64,000 nucleotides of DNA from Echinicola strongylocentroti. GTDB lineage: Bacteria; Bacteroidota; Bacteroidia; Cytophagales; Cyclobacteriaceae. The notes beneath the pieces were generated by a model. The model made no database searches and had not been told where the DNA came from. It saw only the letters and a program-made list of their open reading frames with translations. Below, in pieces: positions 16,172 through 24,783 of this stretch. The translations under genes and the position numbers were made by a program. The DNA is taken from positions 4,095,501 through 4,159,500 of the forward strand of contig NZ_CP030041.1 of assembly GCF_003260975.1 (NCBI RefSeq). Reading direction: 5' to 3'. Numbering within the stretch: position 1 is the first letter of the stretch; every line of letters begins with the position of its first letter.

Positions 16172-17329
16172 TTAGCTTCTCAAATGGCGCATCATTTCTT
16201 GTACTCCTTCCAGGTACCTATCTGTTACATCAGTATCCGGTGTCGTGTCCCAGTTGTTGTTGATACCATTTCCTCCGAGCATGACTCCATCCTGGCGGGG
16301 GATAAAGTAAACACCTGACATGCTCGCTCGGTAGTTTAGCTCTGGCTGGGGCACAAGGAATGCGAGCTGACCAGAAATGGGCATAAGTTCCTCGTCACCA
16401 AATAGCTCCCGCGACCCCAGGCCTGTGCAATTGGCAATGCAGGATTGAGGTAGCGCATCAATATCTTCTTGGCGGCCAAATGCTCTGATTTCGATTTTTC
16501 CACCAGCCAAAAGGAAATCATCTCGCAACATTTTCATGTAAGTTGGGATGTTGAATATGGTGGTAGGGGAGCGATAAACAGTGGAGAGCTTAAATGGATT
16601 TTCCTTTTTGGCAAGTAACGTCGGTCGTGGATAAAAATCCATTGAGGGAGTATAGAGGTTGTTATGGAGCTCATGGTGGTTGTAGTTACCCACGGGCGGT
16701 TTCTCACTTCTGATGCTATAGCTTTCCATCCAATCCACCATGTGCTGGATTCCCAGAAGCCGCTGGAAGGTGTCGTAGGAATACTGACAGGCCGTCTGAA
16801 ACATTTCGGCAAATTCTGGTGTGAGCTTTTCAGGATCCAATAACCTAGATGCCGGTGACCAAGTGCCTGTAGCTAATGCCGAGGTGACATTGGGGTATAC
16901 CTCTTTGGTGTAAATGGTGACTTGATACCCTCGGTTTTGCAAGGTTCTGGCGGTGGATAGCCCGCTGATACCACAACCTATCACGGCGATATCTTGGGAG
17001 TTGGCCTTTTCGATGAGTTCTGTTGCCAGCATGGCCGTGCCCCAAGATAGTGACCAGCCACTACCTCCATGACCATAATTATGCACGATGGTTTTTTTGC
17101 CTAATTCCTGAAGTTCTACCCGAGGGCCACTCTGACGGAAAGGTCTTAATCCTACGGTTTCTTTGATGACCCGTTTTCTGGATACGACCACTTTGGGCAG
17201 TTTGGGATGGTTAATGTAAAAATTTGCAGTGGATCCAGATGGCAGGTAACGTGTACAAGCTCCTAAGCTTGTCGCCCCGATACCTAGCAAGGCTGTTTTT
17301 TTGAGAAAGTCTCTTCTGTGGTTTTTCAT
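16172..17329 (-). CDS. Exported FAD-dependent D-amino-acid-oxidase-like protein, circularly permuted
   Basis: A 385-residue protein. Its N-terminus carries a Tat-like signal (RRDFLKK, residues 5-11) and a lipobox-like LGAC (Cys25), so it is probably a Tat-exported lipoprotein. Residues 55-110 match the C-terminal end of D-amino-acid oxidases: GLRPFR (with the substrate-carboxylate Arg62) and the full DAO signature IVHNYGHGGSGWSLSWGTA (81-99). Only after this comes the FAD Rossmann motif DIAVIGCGISGLSTARTL (113-130), normally at the N-terminus. The chain ends with GVYFIPRQDGVMLGG (339-353), whose Tyr341 matches an active-site Tyr. Each block is present once, in the order C-terminal piece then N-terminal piece. 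I chose ATG 17329; a longer ORF start at 17386 adds 19 unrelated residues. Confidence 0.85.
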   Translation of the reverse strand: MKNHRRDFLKKTALLGIGATSLGACTRYLPSGSTANFYINHPKLPKVVVSRKRVIKETVGLRPFRQSGPRVELQELGKKTIVHNYGHGGSGWSLSWGTAMLATELIEKANSQDIAVIGCGISGLSTARTLQNRGYQVTIYTKEVYPNVTSALATGTWSPASRLLDPEKLTPEFAEMFQTACQYSYDTFQRLLGIQHMVDWMESYSIRSEKPPVGNYNHHELHNNLYTPSMDFYPRPTLLAKKENPFKLSTVYRSPTTIFNIPTYMKMLRDDFLLAGGKIEIRAFGRQEDIDALPQSCIANCTGLGSRELFGDEELMPISGQLAFLVPQPELNYRASMSGVYFIPRQDGVMLGGNGINNNWDTTPDTDVTDRYLEGVQEMMRHLRS

Positions 17330-17539
17330 ATAATTCCCCTTTGGTAAAGTAAATGGTAAGGTGATTAGTAATGGGGAATTCCTCAAGAAGATCGAAATGG
17401 GTATTGCTATGGATAGCAGCTACTAAGCTAGGGTTTTTATTCGAAAAATGTAAAAAGTATAAAATGTAACTAATGAGTTTTTGACTCAATAGTACAGACT
17501 TTGCTTATTCCTTTTGAAACCACCTTCTGGCCTGCAGGA

Positions 17540-17597
17540 AAAAAAGCTTAGTGCCTTAGCGATTTTGCAGTAAATTACCGATATCGCTAAGGCACTA
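17540..17597 (-). terminator. Terminator downstream of fabI
   Basis: ATCGCTAAGGCACTA (17583-17597) and TAGTGCCTTAGCGAT (17549-17563) form a 15-bp stem with a 19-base loop. Read on the minus strand the stem is followed by a T-run (the A-run at 17540-17545), just after the fabI stop. Confidence 0.82.
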
Positions 17598-17605
17598 AAG
17601 CATTG

Positions 17606-18421
17606 TTATTTATCAGCAAATTTTTCCATGATCTCTTCAGAGATACCCGTGTTGGAATACCCTCCATCGTGGAAGAGGTTCTGCATGGTGACCATTCTGG
17701 TGAAGTCAGAGAATAACGATACGATGTATTCTGCACAAGCTTCTGCGGACGCATTTCCCAGTGGAGATACGGAGTCAGCGAAGTTGTAGAATGCATCAAA
17801 TCCACCGATTCCGGATCCTGCTGTGGTTACTGTAGGAGACTGGGAGATGGTGTTTACCCGTACTTTTTTGTTTTTGCCAAATCGGTAACCAAAGCCTCTG
17901 GCTATGCTTTCCAAAAGCGCTTTGGCGTCAGCCATGTCCGTATAAAAAGGAAATACACGCTGGGAAGCAATATAAGAAAGCCCTACGATCGATCCCCATT
18001 CGTTCATAATGTCTTTTTTCTCTGCCACTTGCATCATTTTATGAAAAGATACAGCAGAAACATCATAGGACTTCATCGCCCAATCATAGTTCAGGTCGCC
18101 GTAAGCTCGTCCTTTACGGATATTAGGAGACATTCCTATGGAATGCAATAGAAAGTCAAAGTTGCCTCCCAAGTATTCCTTGGCTTCATCATAAAGTTTT
18201 TCAAGGTCTTCTACAGAAGTGGCATCAGCCGGAATGACAATGGTGTCACATTCCTTGGCCAGTTCGTTGATGGCACCCATTCTCATGGCGATAGGGGCAT
18301 TGGTCAGTACAAACTTGGCACCCTGCTCTTTGGCTTTCAGTGCAGTTTTCCAGGCAATGGAGTTTTCATCCAGCGCACCGGTGATGATTCCTTTTTTTCC
18401 TTTCAGTAGGTTCTCAGGCAT
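17606..18421 (-). CDS. fabI: Enoyl-[acyl-carrier-protein] reductase (NADH), FabI type
   Basis: A 271-residue SDR that performs the last reduction of each fatty-acid elongation cycle. GIITGALDENSIAW (11-24) is the FabI cofactor motif and the catalytic pair Tyr160 and Lys167 keeps the FabI-specific Y-x6-K spacing (YTDMADAK). QSPTVTTAGSGIGGFDAF corresponds to the substrate/triclosan loop region. It is the last gene before a strong minus-strand terminator. The 124-base gap to recN suggests its own promoter. Confidence 0.93.
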   Translation of the reverse strand: MPENLLKGKKGIITGALDENSIAWKTALKAKEQGAKFVLTNAPIAMRMGAINELAKECDTIVIPADATSVEDLEKLYDEAKEYLGGNFDFLLHSIGMSPNIRKGRAYGDLNYDWAMKSYDVSAVSFHKMMQVAEKKDIMNEWGSIVGLSYIASQRVFPFYTDMADAKALLESIARGFGYRFGKNKKVRVNTISQSPTVTTAGSGIGGFDAFYNFADSVSPLGNASAEACAEYIVSLFSDFTRMVTMQNLFHDGGYSNTGISEEIMEKFADK

Positions 18422-18545
18422 GATTTATTTTTAAATTGATTATTCTCTAATTGCTAAGCGGTAAAATTAATTAAATTTTCTCCTTTTCTAACTGTAATGT
18501 GCTGAATATTGCCATTTTCGGGTTCCCTACACCGTTAATATCCCA

Positions 18546-20195
18546 TTATCTAAGTAAATCCATGGCGCTTTGCACAGCGCTTTCAGAAGGATTGGCTCCT
18601 GCGATCATTTTGGCAATTTCCGTTATTCGTTCTTCCTGGTCCAAGGCACGGATTTTACTCATGGTTTTGGCGGCACTGTTGTCTTTGTATACGAAGTAGT
18701 GCTTATCCCCTTTGGCAGCGACTTGTGGAAGGTGACTGATGCAGATTACCTGGTGTCTTTTGGCAATTTCCTGCATCATCTTGACCATTTGAAGGGCTAC
18801 TTCACCGGAGATTCCTGTGTCGATTTCATCAAAGATCAAGGTTGGCAAGGCGACCTTGTCGGCCATGATGTACTTGATGGCAAACATCAGTCTGGAGAAT
18901 TCACCACCTGAAGCCACTTGACGGATGGGTTGGGGCTTCACGCCTTTATTGGCGGTGAAGAGGATTTCCACTTCATCCATGCCCGTGGCGATAGGATCCA
19001 CTTTCCGGTGTGATATTTCAATAGTGGCGTTTTCCATGCCCAAATGGACCAATAGTCCCGTGATTTCCTTGGCAAATCCCGCAAAAGATTTTTGACGCTT
19101 TTGGGAGAGTTGTTCTGCTGCTTTGGTAAGTGTTTGCCAAGCGTTTTCTGTGTCAGATTTTAACTGCTCCAATTCCTCGTCGAGGTTGCCTATCTGAAAG
19201 GCTTTGTCCGCCAATTCTTTTTCCAAAGTCATCAGCTCTTCCACTGTTTGCACTCCATGCTTTTTTTGGAGTTGGTAGATTTTGCTGAGGCGTTCCCTGA
19301 TTTCTTCCAGTTTGTCAAAATCTACCTCAACTTTGCTGTCCTCATCTTCCAGCGTGGCGGCGATATCGTTCACTTCAATGCATACGCTGTCAAATCGCTC
19401 TCTGAGCTCATTAAAGCGGTTACTGTACTTGGTCAGTTGCTGAAATCCTTGGTTGATCTGCATTAGTAGGGTGGAGACTCCTATCTCATCACCTTGGAGC
19501 AATTGGAGGTTTTCGTTGATTTTGGACTTGATTTCCTCGGCATTGTCCAATACTTCCTGATCGTTTTCCAGTGTTTCCTGTTCTCCATCCTGAAGTTGCA
19601 GCGCGGAGAGTTCCTCTAGCTGAAACTGATTGAAATCGGCTTCTTTACGTAATTCCCTTGCTTCATGAAGTAGCTTTTCGTACGCTTTCTTTAATTTTTT
19701 ATAGGCTTTGAAGGCTGTCAAATAGCTTTCTTTTACCGCTTGGGTATTGGCAAAAGCATCAATCAGGCTCAGCTGGTACTCGCCAGCGGCCAATAGTAGG
19801 GTGTCATGCTGGGAATGAATGTCCATCAATGACTTGCCCAGGGATTTGAGAATATCCAGCTTTACGGGAGTGTCATTGACAAAGGCCCTTGATTTTCCCG
19901 AAGGGGTGATTTCCCTGCGAATGATGCATTGTGCTTCATAGTCTAGGTCTTCAGTCAGGAAGTAGCTTTCGAGGCCATAATTACCGATTTCGAACACCCC
20001 TTCAATAATGCATTTTTTTTCGTCATCGAAAAGTGCTTTGGTATCCGCCCTGTTTCCAAGGAGTAACCCAATAGCGCCTAGCATGATGGATTTACCAGCT
20101 CCGGTTTCTCCAGTAATCATGTTCAGCGCAGGGGAAGGTCCCATTTCCAGCGTTTCGATCAGCGCATAGTTAGTGATGCTCAGATTTTTTAGCAT
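18546..20195 (-). CDS. recN: DNA repair protein RecN
   Basis: A 549-residue SMC-like ATPase of double-strand-break repair. Walker A GETGAGKS (29-36), a long coiled-coil centre (about 155-370, rich in Glu, Leu and Gln), the signature VASGGEFSRLMFAIK and Walker B LIFDEIDTGISGE are all present, with the H-loop ISHLPQVAAKGDKHYFV. Length fits RecN. It lies downstream of porD in a bamD-rpoZ-coaBC-porD-recN order, with a 168-base gap that holds GGTTGTAAAG-type short repeats. Confidence 0.95.
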   Translation of the reverse strand: MLKNLSITNYALIETLEMGPSPALNMITGETGAGKSIMLGAIGLLLGNRADTKALFDDEKKCIIEGVFEIGNYGLESYFLTEDLDYEAQCIIRREITPSGKSRAFVNDTPVKLDILKSLGKSLMDIHSQHDTLLLAAGEYQLSLIDAFANTQAVKESYLTAFKAYKKLKKAYEKLLHEARELRKEADFNQFQLEELSALQLQDGEQETLENDQEVLDNAEEIKSKINENLQLLQGDEIGVSTLLMQINQGFQQLTKYSNRFNELRERFDSVCIEVNDIAATLEDEDSKVEVDFDKLEEIRERLSKIYQLQKKHGVQTVEELMTLEKELADKAFQIGNLDEELEQLKSDTENAWQTLTKAAEQLSQKRQKSFAGFAKEITGLLVHLGMENATIEISHRKVDPIATGMDEVEILFTANKGVKPQPIRQVASGGEFSRLMFAIKYIMADKVALPTLIFDEIDTGISGEVALQMVKMMQEIAKRHQVICISHLPQVAAKGDKHYFVYKDNSAAKTMSKIRALDQEERITEIAKMIAGANPSESAVQSAMDLLR

Positions 20196-20214
20196 AAAAT
20201 AGTGTCGGTTTTCA

Positions 20215-20290
20215 ACTTAACGATGTAAAGTTACAAGGAATTTTATGGTTGTAAAGTTGAATGGTGGTAAGGTTGTAAAGTAGTCAAGGT
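20215..20290. repeat. Degenerate GGTTGTAAAG short repeats
   Basis: Several near-copies of a 9-10-base word (GATGTAAAGTTAC, GGTTGTAAAGTTG, GGTAAGGTTGTAAAG) follow one another between porD and recN. Similar strings occur at 45950-45975, 50938-50960 and, reversed, 28365-28415. Confidence 0.5.
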
Positions 20291-20363
20291 TCACTACGGA
20301 ATTTTAGTCTTATTGCTCCTTATTCCCACCTTCGTTAAGGGATGTTAACTCCGTTATATTCCT

Positions 20364-21263
20364 TTACAGGATGTCATTGTATTTTCTGGCATTGTTAGGA
20401 TCTACCTGCAGGAGGTGTTCCACAGCTTGTTCCTGGATGTCCAAGGGAGCATTTTGGAGAATTTTGGAGATTTCATCCGATTTAGCATCCATAAAAGTAA
20501 TGGTTAGTATGCTGTTGGGTTGGGTGTTATTGACCTCAGCGAGTTTTTCCAGTGCTTGAAGGATGTTTTTATAAGCGTCTTCTGGATTACTGGTGAGCTG
20601 GTCCAGACCTTTTCGGTGGTAGAGGTAGGAGGCTTCCCTGATGGCTCGGGTTACTTGCGAACTGTAGAGTTCGTCGATCAACCAATACCGGTTTCGTCGG
20701 TTACCAGGATCTTGGTCCCAGCCCGATCTTCCTGATTGTAAGGCGTTGGAAACGATGTTGTTGGCAATCTCGAAATAGGGTTCTCCTCCTTCCTGTGAAA
20801 AAGTATCATAGTCTAATCCTATGACAATGTGGGCATAATATGCCAATAGCGATGTGATTTCATTTAGGTAGGAGTACCTGTTAAACTCCATGGGCTGTGA
20901 CTCCTTGAATTCAAAGTTCCAGTTTCTATCCACAAAATTAAAGGATAAGGTCTCGTAGCTGGTGCCATATACGGGCCGTACTGCTTGAATTTGGACAGTA
21001 GCCTCGAAATAGCCCACTTGTGGCATATCGTTTATGGTGACCAGGATATTGCCCTTAATCCTTTCACTTGCATCGTATTGATCGTTGGTCCAGCTTCGTC
21101 CATTGAGAAATTGCTCAAAGGAATTTTTCATCTGGTCAAAAATATCCTTGTTCTGCGTTCTCGCACGTTCGCTGTTGATAGTGACCGTAAAGTTGAGCTC
21201 CTGTGCTGTCACCTGAAATGTAACGCCTAAAAATAGAAAGAGTAAAAAGAGTCGATTTCCCAT
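20364..21263 (-). CDS. porD: DUF4835-family protein (PorD-type, type IX secretion associated)
   Basis: A 299-residue secreted protein with a signal peptide (MGNRLFLLFLFLGVTFQVTA, cleavage before QELNF). The domain with NGRSWTNDQYDASERIKGNI and the later IGLDYDTFSQEGG and GWDQDPGNRRNRYWLIDEL blocks fits DUF4835, which some annotations name the T9SS protein PorD. It lies between coaBC and recN, a conserved Bacteroidota context. The exact role in secretion is not readable from sequence; the family name is what I am sure of, the T9SS link less so. Confidence 0.75.
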   Translation of the reverse strand: MGNRLFLLFLFLGVTFQVTAQELNFTVTINSERARTQNKDIFDQMKNSFEQFLNGRSWTNDQYDASERIKGNILVTINDMPQVGYFEATVQIQAVRPVYGTSYETLSFNFVDRNWNFEFKESQPMEFNRYSYLNEITSLLAYYAHIVIGLDYDTFSQEGGEPYFEIANNIVSNALQSGRSGWDQDPGNRRNRYWLIDELYSSQVTRAIREASYLYHRKGLDQLTSNPEDAYKNILQALEKLAEVNNTQPNSILTITFMDAKSDEISKILQNAPLDIQEQAVEHLLQVDPNNARKYNDIL

Positions 21264-21317
21264 ATGCGTTGAATGTTGCCTATAAATATAAAAAATAAAG
21301 TCGGAATGGTCTTTCCT

Positions 21318-22517
21318 CTAAAGGCCTTTTACAATGTTGTCTACTATCAAAGCAGCAATGTCCACTTTTGATAATAATGGAGAGGCTTCTTTTTCACCGG
21401 TTTTATGGTAGGTGGTGATTTTATTTGTGTCGTGTTTAAAACCCGCTCCTTCATCTTGCATGGAGTTGAGCACAATAAAATCAAAGTTTTTCTTTTTTAG
21501 CTTTGCCAAGGCATTTTCTTCCTCGTGATTGGTTTCTAAAGCAAATCCTACATGAAACTGATCAGGGGATTTTTGTTCTCCCAAGGACGCTGCTATATCA
21601 ATGTTCTTTTTCAGCTGGATACTGAGCTCATTGGCGGATTTTTTGATTTTTTCCTTGGCTGGATTGGCAGGCGCGTAGTCTGCTACCGCTGCCGCAAAGA
21701 CACAGATGTCTGTGGTGTGGTGTTCTTTTACAGCTGCATCGTACATTTCCTGGGCACTGGTTACAGGGATCGTAGTGATGGATGGATGCGCTGTTTTGAT
21801 TTGGCTTGGTCCCATGATAAGTATAACCTTTGCCCCTCTTTTTGCCATGTTTTCGGCGATGGCTACGCCCATCTTTCCACTGGAATGGTTGCCTATGTAG
21901 CGTACGGGATCGATGGCTTCCTGTGTCGGGCCTGCAGTCACTAAAGCGGTTTTGCCAGTAAGGTCATGTGATTCATGAAAGTGCGCAATGGCCTTTTGCA
22001 GGATAAGCTCGGGCTCCATCATCCTTCCTTGTCCACTAAGACCACTTGCCAATTCTCCGCTTTCGGCATCCAAGAGGATATTACCGTAATTTTTGGCGAT
22101 GGATAAGTTGCGGACTACCGATGGGTGCTGGTACATGTCCAGGTCCATGGCGGGAGCCATCATCACGGGACATCTAGCTGATAGGTAAGTGGCGGTAAGC
22201 AGGTTGTCTGAATTGCCATTGGCCAGCTTGGAAAGGGTGCTGGCACTTAAAGGGGCAATAATAAAAAGGTCTGCCCAAAGTCCTAATTCGACATGGTTGT
22301 TCCATTCACCTGTCTCTCCCTTGTGAAATTGGTGAAAGACGGGTTTTTTGGATAATGTCGAAAGGGTGAGAGGGGTAATAAAGTCAAGAGCAGAAGTACT
22401 CATGATGATCTGTACTTCTGCTCCTTCTTTGACCAATAATCTGGTCAGATGAGCTGCTTTGTAGGCGGCAATACTGCCTGTAATACCCAGTAATATGCGT
22501 TTGCCTTGCAGCTGCAT
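21318..22517 (-). CDS. coaBC: Bifunctional phosphopantothenoylcysteine decarboxylase / synthase
   Basis: A 399-residue fusion that makes 4'-phosphopantetheine from phosphopantothenate and cysteine for coenzyme A. The N-terminal flavoprotein half has GKRILLGITGSIAAYKA (4-20), the NHVELGLWADLFIIAPLSA block with the catalytic His, and an APAMDLDMY loop in place of the more usual APAMNxxMW. The C-terminal synthase half has TAGPTQEAIDPVRYIGNHSSGKMG and FALETNHEEENALAKL. It starts seven bases after rpoZ and is clearly in one operon with it. Confidence 0.95.
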   Translation of the reverse strand: MQLQGKRILLGITGSIAAYKAAHLTRLLVKEGAEVQIIMSTSALDFITPLTLSTLSKKPVFHQFHKGETGEWNNHVELGLWADLFIIAPLSASTLSKLANGNSDNLLTATYLSARCPVMMAPAMDLDMYQHPSVVRNLSIAKNYGNILLDAESGELASGLSGQGRMMEPELILQKAIAHFHESHDLTGKTALVTAGPTQEAIDPVRYIGNHSSGKMGVAIAENMAKRGAKVILIMGPSQIKTAHPSITTIPVTSAQEMYDAAVKEHHTTDICVFAAAVADYAPANPAKEKIKKSANELSIQLKKNIDIAASLGEQKSPDQFHVGFALETNHEEENALAKLKKKNFDFIVLNSMQDEGAGFKHDTNKITTYHKTGEKEASPLLSKVDIAALIVDNIVKGL

Positions 22518-22523
22518 GGATTA

Positions 22524-22844
22524 TTATAGTTCGTCTTCGCTTTCCTCTTCAGGCTTTCTGAAGTGTACTTTGTCTTCCATGAACTCTTCCATGGCCAAAG
22601 TAGAAGGCTTAGGCATTCTTTCATAAAACTTGGAGATTTCGATTTGTTCTTTGTTTTCGAACACTTCCTCCAAGTTGTCCACAGTAGAAGCAAACTCGGA
22701 CAGCTTAGTGTTGAGCTCTTCTTTAGTGGCCAAAGAGATTTGTTTTGCTCTTTGCGAAACGATGTGGATAGACTCATACAGGTTGCCGGCTTTTTCGGCT
22801 ACTTTGTCCAAGTCTCTAGTGATGATTGAAGGATTAACTGCCAT
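22524..22844 (-). CDS. rpoZ: DNA-directed RNA polymerase omega subunit
   Basis: A 106-residue acidic protein in the Bacteroidota omega family. AVNPSIITRDLDKVAEKAGNLYE and VSQRAKQIS correspond to the omega core that wraps the beta' subunit. The start at 22844 (MAVNPSI) fits better than the ATG three codons earlier, though both are possible. It lies between bamD and coaBC, as in many Bacteroidota genomes. Confidence 0.85.
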   Translation of the reverse strand: MAVNPSIITRDLDKVAEKAGNLYESIHIVSQRAKQISLATKEELNTKLSEFASTVDNLEEVFENKEQIEISKFYERMPKPSTLAMEEFMEDKVHFRKPEEESEDEL

Positions 22845-22867
22845 ATAGTTCAACTGTTTATTTGCTC

Positions 22868-23821
22868 TTATTTATTGGAATTAACTCCTGTTTCTGGAGT
22901 AACGGCTTGCTCAAGATCTGGGTTTTCTTTTTCTTTCTGCTCTTGCTTTTCCCTTGCTTCTTGTTCCAGTTTTCTAAGCTCGTCGTATTGTTTCTTTGTT
23001 TTTTGATGAGCATCCAGTTCTTCTTGAGTCTGTGTGATCAAGCTGGATATGTCATTGTTGTATTCGCTTTTGGGGTATTTTCTTTGAAACTCATCTCCAA
23101 ATTCCAGCGCTTGGTTAAGTCGTTCTTCTTTTTTGCTAAAGACACTGCGTTCTGCATATGCAGAGCTAACTTCCACTAACTTATAAGCCAATTCTTCATT
23201 ATGCTCACTATTGGGATATGATTTGGCGAAGTTTTGGAAATTGACGATACAAGCCAAGTAAAACTGGCCCGGAAAGAGACCTTCGGTCAATCTATAGTAC
23301 ATACTGGCTTCTTCATAAGCCTTTTTCTCAAAGCGGGACTGGAGATTGTCGATCATCCCCATTGCGCGCTCATAAGAATCGGACTGGGGAAACCTGTTGA
23401 TAAATTGCTGGATAGCAGAAACTGCCTCCCTACTGCTTTGTTGGTCCAAGTTGTAGTCAGGGGCATCTAAGTACAGCGAGTAGGCATGCATAAAGAGGGA
23501 TTCCTCTGCTAGTGGACTTCGACTGTAACTTTCATAGAAGGTATTAAAGTAACTTGCCGCTTCGATGTACCGCTTGAGCCTGAAGTGGGCATAGGCGTAG
23601 TTGAATTGAGCCAATTCTGACTTCTCACTCCCGCGAATGACCGGTAGTACCTTGTCGTAAAGGATAATGGCTTTATTGTACTCTTCCTTTTCGTAGTATT
23701 CATTGGCAGCAGTATACACTTCGTCCCAGTTGGTGCTTTTTTCTAGCTTGTAGAACTTACCACAAGCCCCAAGTGAGACTACCATTGCCAATAGCAATAT
23801 ATGTTTAATAGTGTTCTTCAT
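22868..23821 (-). CDS. bamD: Outer-membrane assembly lipoprotein BamD
   Basis: A 317-residue lipoprotein of the BAM complex. From the ATG at 23821 the signal MKNTIKHILLLAMVVSLGAC ends in a lipobox, followed by TPR-like repeats (NEYYEKEEYNKAIILYDKVLP; AHFRLKRYIEAASYFNTFYE) and a charged C-terminal tail rich in Lys, Glu and Gln. The longer ORF start at 23863 would put 14 unrelated residues before the signal. It leads the bamD-rpoZ-coaBC operon. Confidence 0.92.
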   Translation of the reverse strand: MKNTIKHILLLAMVVSLGACGKFYKLEKSTNWDEVYTAANEYYEKEEYNKAIILYDKVLPVIRGSEKSELAQFNYAYAHFRLKRYIEAASYFNTFYESYSRSPLAEESLFMHAYSLYLDAPDYNLDQQSSREAVSAIQQFINRFPQSDSYERAMGMIDNLQSRFEKKAYEEASMYYRLTEGLFPGQFYLACIVNFQNFAKSYPNSEHNEELAYKLVEVSSAYAERSVFSKKEERLNQALEFGDEFQRKYPKSEYNNDISSLITQTQEELDAHQKTKKQYDELRKLEQEAREKQEQKEKENPDLEQAVTPETGVNSNK

Positions 23822-23890
23822 ATTTTCAATCTGCAAATATAGGGGAATTTGATTCGGTATCAAAGTTACTTTTTGGCGATGTGCGGAGAC

Positions 23891-24607
23891 TTACTTTTTG
23901 ACAACGAACTTCTTGGTGACGATATTTTTACCGTTCACGATTAAAGTGTAAAAATAAATCCCGGGATCAAAATCGCTTACATTGATAAGTGCTGTCTTTT
24001 GCTGTGGTGATAGGGTGAGCTCCTCAATAGGGTTGCCAATGACGCTGTTGACATGTAATTTAATGTTCGCATTAGGATTTTTTATTTGGTAATCAATTTG
24101 GGCAATTCGGTTGCTCGGGTTGGGGTAGATGCTGCCGAACGAAATATCTTCATGATTGGTGTGTTCACTATCCTCTGGGGCAAATGCTTCGTAGACGCCT
24201 TCTATTATAAACACGTCTCGCAAATTGTCCATATTGGAGAAGTGCAGGTCAAATGTGCCTTTGGTCTGGGTGATGCCCAGGTCAAATTCTATGTATAAGT
24301 CGGTGAAGATTTCATTAGGGGCCAAGGCGAGCTTTATTTTAGCTAGGTCTTGTCGCGGATCATAACATTGGTCGCCAATACAGACTTTGATATCCTGAGA
24401 AGAGCCGATTTCTCCTCTCATGAATTTCAAAACATATTCCTTTGGCTCATCAGCGTTGTTTTGTAGGATGATTGATTTACGCTGGGTATCGTTTATTTTA
24501 CCGGTAAATTGAGCCCTCTCGCTAAGGACATGCACCTGCTGTGCTCCAGCTGAAGACAGTTGGAATAACGTGAAAATAAAAATGATTAGCGATAAAAAAT
24601 TTTTCAT
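23891..24607 (-). CDS. Secreted protein with T9SS type A sorting domain
   Basis: A 238-residue protein with a signal peptide (to about AGAQ, residue 23) and a beta-rich N-terminal domain containing a Cys pair (VCIGDQCYD). The C-terminal 80 residues form a type IX secretion sorting domain: FGSIYPNPSNRIAQIDYQI, DFDPGIYFYTLIVNGKNIVTKKFVVKK. It should cross the outer membrane by T9SS. The N-terminal domain is not recognised. It lies 27 bases upstream of the bamD region boundary and may be separate from that operon. Confidence 0.85.
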   Translation of the reverse strand: MKNFLSLIIFIFTLFQLSSAGAQQVHVLSERAQFTGKINDTQRKSIILQNNADEPKEYVLKFMRGEIGSSQDIKVCIGDQCYDPRQDLAKIKLALAPNEIFTDLYIEFDLGITQTKGTFDLHFSNMDNLRDVFIIEGVYEAFAPEDSEHTNHEDISFGSIYPNPSNRIAQIDYQIKNPNANIKLHVNSVIGNPIEELTLSPQQKTALINVSDFDPGIYFYTLIVNGKNIVTKKFVVKK

Positions 24608-24783
24608 GTAGATTGTCTGTCGATATGATATTTGTTTAATTGTTTGACTATCTAAATCTTATACGTATAAAAATACCGATTAGATTCGTGGTTTTAAAGT
24701 AAAGTGGGTTAAAAAATGTTAACCTTTGTAAAATTTTTTTTAAACGGTATCGTTTCTTAAAAATTGTTAATTTTCACCAGTCG

